Source: an uncultured Terriglobales bacterium
GTDB lineage: Bacteria > Acidobacteriota > Terriglobia > Terriglobales > Acidobacteriaceae
Direction of reading: 5' to 3'
NCBI GenBank assembly: GCA_955652845.1
Contig: CATPBY010000164.1
Coordinates: 1 to 5,130, forward strand
DNA length: 5,130 nucleotides
The position numbers and the translations under genes were made by a program. How positions within the stretch are numbered: the stretch's first letter is position 1; the number at the start of each line of letters is the position of its first letter. Under the pieces are notes generated by a model, which saw nothing but the letters and a program-made list of their open reading frames with translations, had not been told where the DNA came from and did not search any database. This document shows, piece by piece, positions 1 to 4,950 of this stretch.

Positions 1-237
1 ACGCTGGTAGGGGCTGTTCCCCTGGCAAAACTGGTCTTGTCCCCCTCCGGCACCCCTTTACTATCCCTGACACAGGAGCCCCTGATCTCTACCCACGCGG
101 GGGTAAGCGAAAAGGAAGTGGCCGAGCTTTTCGACAAGTACAACCTGCTGACCCTCCCCGTGATCGATGACCATAAAAGGTTAACCGGGGTGGTTACTGC
201 CGACGACGTTATCAGCCTGCTGCGAGACAAGCTCTGA
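1..237 (+). CDS. MgtE-like CBS-domain protein, C-terminal end (5' cut by window)
   Basis: The reading frame is open from the first base and ends at TGA 235-237, giving 78 visible residues; the start lies outside the window. The residues match the end of one CBS motif (LVGAVPLAKLVL) followed by a second complete CBS motif with the typical LPVIDD, LTGVVTADDVISLL ending. This layout, including KYNLLTLPV, resembles the tandem CBS region of MgtE magnesium channels, where CBS and the preceding N domain bind Mg2+ and gate the channel. The protein stops right after the second CBS domain, so the MgtE membrane domain is missing. It is therefore probably a soluble sensor or regulator, presumably with an MgtE_N domain upstream that cannot be seen here. 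It lies 70 bases before a transporter on the same strand, which suggests that it regulates that transporter. The CBS call is firm; the Mg2+-sensor role is inference. Confidence 0.85.
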   Translation, partial: TLVGAVPLAKLVLSPSGTPLLSLTQEPLISTHAGVSEKEVAELFDKYNLLTLPVIDDHKRLTGVVTADDVISLLRDKL

Positions 238-254
238 CCAGTTAATTGCTGGTC
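236..254 (+). repeat. Small hairpin overlapping the CBS-gene stop codon
   Basis: A perfect 6-base inverted repeat GACCAG / CTGGTC with a 7-base loop begins inside the TGA stop of the CBS gene. Five bases after it comes a run of five T (260-264). This could be a weak terminator or attenuator that reduces, but need not stop, transcription into the transporter gene. The stem is short, so the function is uncertain. Confidence 0.3.
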
Positions 255-307
255 CGTGATTTTTCACCTATCCAGATTCAACATCGGCATTTATTCTGTT
301 CGGTCGT

Positions 308-1585
308 TTGAGATTATGTCTGCGCACTTTGCCCATGAGATTCCTGAAGCGTTGGAAGACCCGGATCCTGCTGTTCTTCGCCGTAGTGGGGCCGGGCTTT
401 ATTACCGCGAACGTCGACAACGATGCCAACGGCATTTACACCTACTCGGCTGCCGGGGCGCAGTTCGGGCACATGCTGTTATGGACCATGATACCGGTCA
501 CCCTGGCGTTGATTGTGATTCAGGAAATTGCCGCCCGCATGGGCGCCGTGACGGGCAAGGGGCTCAGCGACCTTATTCGGGAGGAATTCGGGTTCCGTAT
601 CACCTTCTTCATGATGGTTGGAATCCTGATCATCAACTTCGGCAATGTGGTGGGTGAATTTGCCGGCATCGCCGGAAGTCTTGAACTGTTCGGTCTTCGC
701 AAGTACTACACCGTCCCCATCTGCGCAGTCATTGTCTGGCTTATCGTGGTTAAAGGCCAGTACAAAAGCGTGGAAAAAGTCTTTCTGGCGGCGTCATTCT
801 TTTACGTTACGTATATCTTTGCCGGCGTAATCGCAAAGCCGGCATGGATTGATGCTTTGGTGGCCACCATTAAGCCACCGCAAACTGACATGTTCAGGCA
901 TCAGGAATATCTGTACATGGTGATTGGAGTTGTGGGGACCACAATCGCTCCCTGGATGCAGTTCTACTTGCAATCATCAATTGTGGAAAAAGGAGTTACC
1001 CGGCGGCAATATAAGGCGTCCCAGATCGATGTAATCGCAGGTTGCGTCTTTACCGACGTGGTGGCCTGGTTCATTATTGTGGCTTGCGCGGCAACGCTTT
1101 ACGTCCACGGCTATCACAACATCGCCGATGCGAAAGACGCAGCCCAGGCTCTGCACCCTTTGGCCGGAGATTACGCCTACATACTGTTTGCAGTTGGATT
1201 GTTCAACGCGTCGCTGTTCGCGGCATCGATTCTTCCGCTTTCGACTGCATACACGGTGTGCGAAGGCCTGGGATTTGAATCAGGGGTAGGGAAAAGATTC
1301 AGCGAAGCGCCCGTCTTCTACTGGCTTTACACCATACTGATCGTGGCCGGCGCGGGCGTCATCCTGATACCCAATCTGCCGCTGGTGAAGATTTCCATTC
1401 TGTCGCAGGTGGTCAACGGAATTGCGGTGCCTCCGGTACTGATCTTTATGTTATTGCTGGTCAACAAAAAAGAACTGATGGGCGAATACGTAAACTCGCG
1501 CTTCTATAACGTGATTGCCTGGATCACTACCGTGGTGATGACCGTGCTAAGTATTGCCTGGTTCTGGACCCTGCGGAGGGGATAA
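308..1585 (+). CDS. Nramp-fold divalent metal transporter, likely NRMT-type Mg2+ transporter
   Basis: This is an integral membrane transporter of the Nramp/SLC11 family: 425 residues from TTG 308, or 416 from ATG 335, close to family length, with about 11 hydrophobic segments. Neither start has a convincing Shine-Dalgarno. ATG 335 (protein MRFLKRWKTR...) gives the more usual short basic N-terminus before TM1 and is my preferred start. TM1 carries GPGF then D-A-N-G (residues 39-42, numbered from TTG) where Mn/Fe Nramps have DPGN. TM6 carries GTTIAPWM (210-217) where they have GATVMPHN. So the Asp is kept, while the metal-binding Asn and Met are Gly42 and Ala214, and the proton-linked His is Trp216. 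These changes are those I recall for Nramp-related magnesium transporters, so Mg2+ uptake is more likely than Mn2+/Fe2+ uptake. The MgtE-like CBS gene upstream supports this. The 3' end overlaps the mutT-like gene tail to tail by 39 bases. The family is certain; the substrate is inferred. Confidence 0.9.
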   Translation: MRLCLRTLPMRFLKRWKTRILLFFAVVGPGFITANVDNDANGIYTYSAAGAQFGHMLLWTMIPVTLALIVIQEIAARMGAVTGKGLSDLIREEFGFRITFFMMVGILIINFGNVVGEFAGIAGSLELFGLRKYYTVPICAVIVWLIVVKGQYKSVEKVFLAASFFYVTYIFAGVIAKPAWIDALVATIKPPQTDMFRHQEYLYMVIGVVGTTIAPWMQFYLQSSIVEKGVTRRQYKASQIDVIAGCVFTDVVAWFIIVACAATLYVHGYHNIADAKDAAQALHPLAGDYAYILFAVGLFNASLFAASILPLSTAYTVCEGLGFESGVGKRFSEAPVFYWLYTILIVAGAGVILIPNLPLVKISILSQVVNGIAVPPVLIFMLLLVNKKELMGEYVNSRFYNVIAWITTVVMTVLSIAWFWTLRRG

Positions 1586-1984
1586 TTTCATCTGCGAGAT
1601 TTTTCCCTGCGCCAGATCCTGTACTAATTTCCGGTCGGCTTCCAGGAAGTCGTAGGCAGGCAACTCCGAACGCTCGACCCAGCGGATGTCTCGAAAAATC
1701 CGGTTTTCAACTTGACCCTGGTATTCACTGATGGCGAAGAACCGCAACTCGACGGTCGTGCCATTCGGATAGTCGTGATGTATTCGCATCACTTCCTCGC
1801 CGATGCCTGCGTCGATACCTAGTTCTTCTTCGAGTTCGCGGCGTAGAGCATCTCGCGGCTGCTCGCCAGCCTCAATCTTGCCTCCGGGAAACTCCCACTT
1901 CAGCGGCATAGTCTGGTGACGGGTGCGCTGGCAGATAAGGACGGTGCCGTTACGGAAGATCAGTCCTGCGACGACGTGTTTCAT
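1547..1984 (-). CDS. mutT: MutT-like Nudix hydrolase (NTP pyrophosphohydrolase)
   Basis: The 145-residue protein has a complete Nudix box at residues 35-57: Gly35, Glu41, then R49-E50-L51, E53-E54, Gly56-Ile57, fitting GX5EX7REUXEEXGU. Before it stand VVAGLIF, CQRT and KWEFPGGK, as in the MutT/8-oxo-dGTP diphosphatase branch, whose members hydrolyse oxidised (deoxy)nucleoside triphosphates to monophosphates and keep them out of DNA. The WVERSELPAYDFLEADRKLV tail is typical of the family. The cytosolic product has no added domain. ATG is at 1982-1984. A GGAG lies 13 bases upstream, farther than usual and half inside a hairpin (2000-2024), so translation may be modest. The gene follows the fRMsr-like gene by 82 bases on the same strand and may share its transcript. 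The last 12 codons and stop are antisense to the end of the transporter gene. The exact substrate cannot be fixed from sequence, since many MutT paralogues have other NTP substrates. Confidence 0.9.
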   Translation of the reverse strand: MKHVVAGLIFRNGTVLICQRTRHQTMPLKWEFPGGKIEAGEQPRDALRRELEEELGIDAGIGEEVMRIHHDYPNGTTVELRFFAISEYQGQVENRIFRDIRWVERSELPAYDFLEADRKLVQDLAQGKISQMKLSPPQGPEPGNT

Positions 1985-1999
1985 GGCAGAGAATGAACT

Positions 2000-2024
2000 C
2001 CGCCAGTTATTTTCGGGCTGGCGG
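2000..2024 (-). repeat. Inverted repeat in the mutT-like gene leader
   Basis: CCGCCAG and CTGGCGG form a perfect 7-base stem around an 11-base loop, 15 bases upstream of the mutT-like ATG. In the minus-strand transcript the downstream arm runs into GGCGGAG, the only Shine-Dalgarno-like string for that gene, so the stem would cover part of it. No T-run follows on either strand, so it is not a classical intrinsic terminator. It may be a translation-modulating hairpin, an operator, or chance in GC-rich DNA. Confidence 0.3.
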
Positions 2025-2066
2025 GAAAAGCTTGGGCGAAAGCCTGCGCTTCCTTTATTTCGACTC

Positions 2067-2558
2067 TCATGCCTGGGATTTTTCCAGTTGCTTGCCCACT
2101 AGCTGGGCGCAGTATTCGACAAGTTCACGGTCTTCGGGGCCAAAGGCCGCATGAAAATGGCTGTCGATGTCCAGTTCTCCCACCACCTTGCCGTGGACGA
2201 ACACAGGCACAACAATTTCAGATTTAGTTTCAGTTGAGCAGGCGAGGTAACGCTGATCTTTGCTGACGTCATCCACGATTACAGTTTTTCCCGTGGACGC
2301 AGCCGCGCCGCAAATACCCTGGTTCAACGCGATTCGAGTATGCGGGGTCATTGCGCCCTGGAACGGGCCCAGCACCAGCATGCGACTCTGTTCCGCACCC
2401 GACTTCTCAATCATATAGAAGCCAACCCAGTTGTACTTCAGCAGGCGATCGTGCAGGAGCTTGACAATTTCCCACATGAGATCCTCCACGGATCCCGATG
2501 CGCGGGCCAGTCGATCGAGGTCCTGTAGAACATTGTCAAGTTTGGCGCCTTGGGGCAT
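2067..2558 (-). CDS. msrC: GAF-domain protein, free methionine-R-sulfoxide reductase (fRMsr/MsrC/YebR) type
   Basis: The product is a single GAF domain of 163 residues, the usual size for fRMsr, the cytosolic enzyme that reduces free methionine-(R)-sulfoxide. Diagnostic segments are WVGFYM, LGPFQG, GICGAAAS, SEIVVPVF and VGELDIDS. Cys83 (GICG) and Cys107 (LACS) match E. coli Cys94 and the catalytic Cys118 in both context and spacing (24 residues). The third family cysteine, E. coli Cys84, is His73 here (TPHTRI, 10 residues before Cys83). The catalytic cysteine and one possible resolving cysteine thus remain. The start ATG 2556-2558 is chosen because AAGGA sits 7 bases before it. The frame stays open to 2648, but that extension would overlap the upstream gene and lacks homologous character. 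The stop of the BtuF-like gene lies only 14 bases upstream, so the two are probably cotranscribed. Given the missing cysteine, a ligand-binding GAF protein is the alternative. Confidence 0.85.
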   Translation of the reverse strand: MPQGAKLDNVLQDLDRLARASGSVEDLMWEIVKLLHDRLLKYNWVGFYMIEKSGAEQSRMLVLGPFQGAMTPHTRIALNQGICGAAASTGKTVIVDDVSKDQRYLACSTETKSEIVVPVFVHGKVVGELDIDSHFHAAFGPEDRELVEYCAQLVGKQLEKSQA

Positions 2559-2565
2559 AGTTGAA

Positions 2566-2570
2566 TCCTT
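2566..2570 (-). promoter_or_regulatory. Ribosome binding site that fixes the fRMsr-like start
   Basis: AAGGA on the minus strand lies 7 bases before ATG 2558, inside the 14-base gap after the TAG stop (2573-2575) of the BtuF-like gene. It is the best Shine-Dalgarno in the window. It supports the 163-residue product over the longer open frame and suggests that ribosomes ending the upstream gene can restart here. Confidence 0.6.
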
Positions 2571-2572
2571 GT

Positions 2573-3415
2573 CTACTGTGATTGCCGCGCACTCACTGAA
2601 TCGCGCACATCGGTTATACATCTTAGACCGGAGGTGTGTGGAAAACACTCGGGATGAATCGCCGCCGCCAATGCCTCCAACCCTCGAAGCAGTGTCGGAG
2701 CAGGAGTGTTTAGAAACTCATCGCGGATGCAGTAGACCTGGCCGTCTCGCACTGCTCGCATGCTCTCCCAGCCGCGCTCGCGTATGATTTTTTGCAATGG
2801 GACGCGATCGCCCGCGCCGCACCAGGCCGCGATAATCACGTCAGGGTCTTGACCCAGAACCGCCTGTGCCGGTACTTGCTTCCCCGGCTCCCCAAGGAAC
2901 TCGCCTCCCGCTGCCTCCACCAGTTCTGCTACCCACTTCTGCGAGGCAATGAGCGGCTTCCCCCATTCTTCACAAAAGACCCGACGACGAGGCCGGGTAC
3001 GAGCCTGCAGGTTTACCGAGGCAACTTCTCGCTGCATTCCCGCAATCACTTCTTGCCCGCGCTCTGCGGCACCCACGATTCCGGCTATAGTGGTGATGTC
3101 GGTGTAGATGTCGGCGAGCGTCCTGGGAGCAAGGCCGAGAAAGCGCGCGCCCGATTTCAGGATCTCGGCTACTGCCTTTTCCTGATAAGGCACCGCCGCG
3201 ATCACCAGCTCAGGCTGTGCGAATATGATTTGTTCGCAGCGGGCGGTCCAGGAATCGGCAACGATCGTTCGCCCGCTGGCCGCGACCTCCGGGCAGACGT
3301 CCAGGCAATATTTTGTGCAGGCTACCACCCGGTCCAGGCCACCGACCGCATGAAGAATCGCGGTTGCGCTCGGTTGAAGAGAGACAATTCTTCGCGGAGT
3401 GTGGTCCGGAGCCAT
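2573..3415 (-). CDS. BtuF-like periplasmic-binding-fold protein without signal peptide (cobalamin/metal-chelate binding)
   Basis: The 280-residue protein has the PBP-like fold of the BtuF/FhuD-type metal-chelate binding family (COG0614). It opens at once with RRIVSLQPSATAILHAVG (residues 8-25), the first beta-alpha unit of the domain. It continues with QPELVIAAVPYQ (67-78), FCEEWGKPLIASQKWVAELV (147-166), AGGEFLG and DPDVIIAAWCG (190-200). No signal peptide or lipobox precedes the domain, so it appears cytosolic, unlike classical BtuF. No permease or ATPase gene is in view. The protein is rich in cysteine, with C33, C37 and C41 in a CX3CX3C pattern at the position of the usual H-x-C-D-x-P segment. 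ATG 3413-3415 lacks a good Shine-Dalgarno, but TAAGAT ends 7 bases upstream. It heads the minus-strand run with the fRMsr-like and MutT-like genes and diverges from the Fe-S scaffold gene. Cobalamin binding is the usual database-style assignment; heme or another corrinoid or chelate is possible. Confidence 0.8.
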   Translation of the reverse strand: MAPDHTPRRIVSLQPSATAILHAVGGLDRVVACTKYCLDVCPEVAASGRTIVADSWTARCEQIIFAQPELVIAAVPYQEKAVAEILKSGARFLGLAPRTLADIYTDITTIAGIVGAAERGQEVIAGMQREVASVNLQARTRPRRRVFCEEWGKPLIASQKWVAELVEAAGGEFLGEPGKQVPAQAVLGQDPDVIIAAWCGAGDRVPLQKIIRERGWESMRAVRDGQVYCIRDEFLNTPAPTLLRGLEALAAAIHPECFPHTSGLRCITDVRDSVSARQSQ

Positions 3416-3422
3416 GAAGCTG

Positions 3423-3428
3423 ATCTTA
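3423..3428 (-). promoter_or_regulatory. Possible -10 box for the BtuF-like gene
   Basis: TAAGAT on the minus strand ends 7 bases before ATG 3415. That distance would start the transcript at or very near the start codon, which would agree with the lack of a Shine-Dalgarno. No clear -35 hexamer stands at the usual spacing. Weak evidence from one hexamer. Confidence 0.25.
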
Positions 3429-3454
3429 CCCGAATCCCGCGATAGACTTTGTCG

Positions 3455-3468
3455 TACGCTAGCGCGTA
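3455..3468. repeat. Short palindrome in the divergent intergenic region
   Basis: TACGC and GCGTA flank TAGC, a perfect 5-base inverted repeat near the middle of the 77-base region between two divergent genes. The position suits an operator that could serve both promoters, but a palindrome this short can arise by chance. Confidence 0.25.
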
Positions 3469-3479
3469 AGGGGGTAGGC

Positions 3480-3485
3480 TAAAAT
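3480..3485 (+). promoter_or_regulatory. Possible -10 box for the Fe-S scaffold gene
   Basis: TAAAAT ends 7 bases before ATG 3493, the same spacing as the -10-like box of the divergent gene. The nearest G-rich string (3470-3474) is too far for a normal ribosome binding site, so a leaderless transcript is plausible. The best -35-like string, TTGTCG at 3449, is 25 bases away and too far to be convincing. Confidence 0.3.
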
Positions 3486-3492
3486 TTCTGCA

Positions 3493-3852
3493 ATGTATTC
3501 TTCCCAGACTCTCGATTACTTTGAGCATCCGCGCAATGCCGGTGAAGTGATCCACCCGGACGCATCGGTTCAGATCGAGAATCCTGCCTGTGGGGACATT
3601 CTGAAGTTAACCGCCCGAGTGGTTGATGGAGTTATCGCAGAAGTTCGCTTCCTTGCCAAGGGATGTGTCCCAGCTATGGCCTGCGGATCGCTTTTGACGG
3701 AACTTGTGCAGGGGAAAACTACACAGCAAGCCGGAAAACTTGGCAGGGAAGAGCTGGTGCAAGCGATCGGCGGGCTGCCTGAAGCCTCGTCTCACGCGGG
3801 CTACCTGGCGATAGATGCGCTGCAATCGCTCTTGAAACAAATCAAAACTTAG
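3493..3852 (+). CDS. NifU/IscU-type iron-sulfur cluster assembly scaffold, variant ligand set
   Basis: The 119-residue protein matches the IscU/NifU-N domain over its full length. The N-terminus is SSQTLDYFEHPRNAGEV, followed by ENPACGD with Cys33 and Asp35, a hydrophobic stretch (LKLTARVVDGVIAEVRFLAKG), Cys58 in KGCVPAMACGS, and a C-terminal helix. IscU scaffolds build a 2Fe-2S cluster on three Cys plus one Asp and pass it to apo-proteins. Here the third cysteine of the usual H-C-S motif is replaced: SSHAGYLA has His101 followed by Ala102. An extra Cys64 lies six residues after Cys58. The LPPVK chaperone (HscA) site of Isc-type IscU is also altered (LPEAS), so the protein is not a classical Isc member. 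No cysteine desulfurase or other Isc/Suf gene is nearby, and the gene appears to stand alone. The ATG is chosen by family alignment; there is no clear Shine-Dalgarno. The fold is firm; the donor and target are unknown. Confidence 0.88.
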   Translation: MYSSQTLDYFEHPRNAGEVIHPDASVQIENPACGDILKLTARVVDGVIAEVRFLAKGCVPAMACGSLLTELVQGKTTQQAGKLGREELVQAIGGLPEASSHAGYLAIDALQSLLKQIKT

Positions 3853-3883
3853 CCAGGACTCGCCCCAACAACTCGCTTAATAA

Positions 3884-4612
3884 TTATGCCCGCGTCAAAG
3901 GTTCTGGATGATAGATTGGCCACTTATTCTGTTCCGCGATCTCCTGTAGCTGCGAGGTTGGATTGACCGCAAACGGATGGTCGGCAATCTTTAACATGGC
4001 AGCATCCCAAACTGAATTGCCCAACGCCACATTGGGAGCTCGGCCGATTACTTCCAAGATGGCCCGTGGTTTGCCTTCGCCGCTGGGCACGCGAATCAAC
4101 TGGTTGGTGATCTTGCCCTCCATCACTCGCACCGAAGCCGCCAGTATCTTCTCTTGAGGAATTCCGAAATGTTTCATCGCTTCTCGAATGACCCACTCGT
4201 TGGTGGATGACACCGCCCAGACATCGCATCCAGTTTCTTGAAGCTTGTGCACCAATACTTGCAGTTCAGGGAAAATTTGAGAGGCCATGCGTTCATTGAA
4301 ATAGTCGTGTGCTGCGCGGAGCACTTTATCTTCGGACAATCCATCATGCAGCGTCGCCATTTCTGCGCACATATCATCTTCGCTGACTTTGCCCGCCAGG
4401 TAGCTGGCATAGCGGCCCCGGGCCCAGGTGACGGTCTCGCCCGAAACCAGCCCTCGTTTCAGTTCCCAGTCGAAGAAGCCTTCCCCGGCATCGCCTCCCC
4501 AGAGCGTTCCGTCGCAGTCAAAGACGGCCAGTTCCGGCTGAAGCTGCAGAACGGAACCGATAAACTCTAACGCTTTCGTGGAGAGGCTAGAGCTTATATG
4601 CGGAACATTCAT
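3884..4612 (-). CDS. HAD-superfamily phosphatase (phosphoserine-phosphatase-like, subfamily IB)
   Basis: The 242-residue cytosolic protein carries the HAD motifs in order. Motif I is FDCDGTLW, with nucleophile Asp32 and acid/base Asp34. A helical cap lies at about residues 45-115. Motif II is VSSTNEW (Ser135/Ser136), the motif III lysine is in GEGKPRAI (Lys181), and motif IV is LGNSVWDAAM with Asp203. The general layout is that of SerB-like phosphatases acting on small phosphorylated metabolites. Motif IV differs from the usual GDxxxD: its first acid is Asn199. The substrate cannot be read from the sequence, and phosphoserine is only one option. ATG 4610-4612 overlaps the TGA of the upstream MobA-like remnant in ATGA, which suggests translational coupling inherited from an intact operon with xdhC and the nucleotidyltransferase. 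The gene ends tail to tail with the Fe-S scaffold gene, 31 bases apart, with no clear terminator between them. Confidence 0.82.
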   Translation of the reverse strand: MNVPHISSSLSTKALEFIGSVLQLQPELAVFDCDGTLWGGDAGEGFFDWELKRGLVSGETVTWARGRYASYLAGKVSEDDMCAEMATLHDGLSEDKVLRAAHDYFNERMASQIFPELQVLVHKLQETGCDVWAVSSTNEWVIREAMKHFGIPQEKILAASVRVMEGKITNQLIRVPSGEGKPRAILEVIGRAPNVALGNSVWDAAMLKIADHPFAVNPTSQLQEIAEQNKWPIYHPEPLTRA

Positions 4613-4950
4613 GCTCTTGACGGGCCTGGTTGGTCCAGATCAGCGGACCGTGACACCAGCGCCTGGTAATCCTCCGGTGTGTTGATGTTTACAACGGCTA
4701 GCGGATCATTCACTTGTACGTACTGGATGTGTTCCCGATTCTGGTGCTCGAGGTCGCGTGCGACTGCCGTCGCTGGCGCACGCAAGAATACCTCAATCAT
4801 CTCGCGACCTACCAGGACAGGATGGCCGTGCTTCCCATCGAACTCGGGAATCACCGCCCATATTTCCGGCGAAGCATTTTCAAAGGCTTCGTGTAACTTT
4901 TCTATGGTAGCTGCGCTTACCGGAGGACGATCCACGAGCAGAGATGGCAG
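4609..4950 (-). pseudogene. MobA/MocA-like nucleotidyltransferase, C-terminal remnant
   Basis: The reading frame matches the second half of MobA/MocA-type NTP transferases, which attach CMP or GMP to molybdopterin. It has LLVDRPPVSAATIEKL (family C/V-D-Q/R-P-x-V-S), IPEFDGKHGHPVLVGRE, and VQVNDPLAVVNINTPEDY near the end. The first half, with the nucleotide-binding LAAGxSxRMG loop and lysine, is absent. Directly before LPSLLVDRP stands the in-frame TGA (4951-4953) that ends the xdhC gene. The possible starts, GTG 4935 or CTG 4950, have no Shine-Dalgarno. The two other minus frames immediately upstream (roughly 4940-4980) show no lost N-terminal sequence, so a simple frameshift does not explain it. 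A deletion that removed roughly the first half of the gene does. The remaining frame is intact to its TGA, so a short protein may still be made, but it should lack catalysis. The TGA overlaps the HAD-gene ATG by 4 bases. The family call is strong; the pseudogene status is inference. Confidence 0.72.

Noticed and set aside
238..307. Magnesium riboswitch (M-box) before the transporter
   Set aside because: The gap is only 70 bases, too short for an M-box, and only small hairpins were seen.
256..657. A 133-codon plus-strand frame overlapping the start of the transporter
   Set aside because: The product is Arg/His/Gly-rich with no domain, while the +1-shifted frame encodes a well-conserved Nramp fold.
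2559..2648. N-terminal 30-residue extension of the fRMsr-like protein
   Set aside because: It would overlap the end of the BtuF-like gene and lacks family similarity, whereas ATG 2558 has AAGGA at ideal spacing.
2792..3445. A 217-codon plus-strand open frame opposite the BtuF-like gene
   Set aside because: Its product has no recognisable domain and is rich in Arg, Cys and His, as expected for an antisense shadow. The minus-strand frame has clear family motifs.
3853..3883. Bidirectional terminator between the convergent Fe-S scaffold and HAD genes
   Set aside because: No stem of useful length with a T-run could be found in the 31-base gap.
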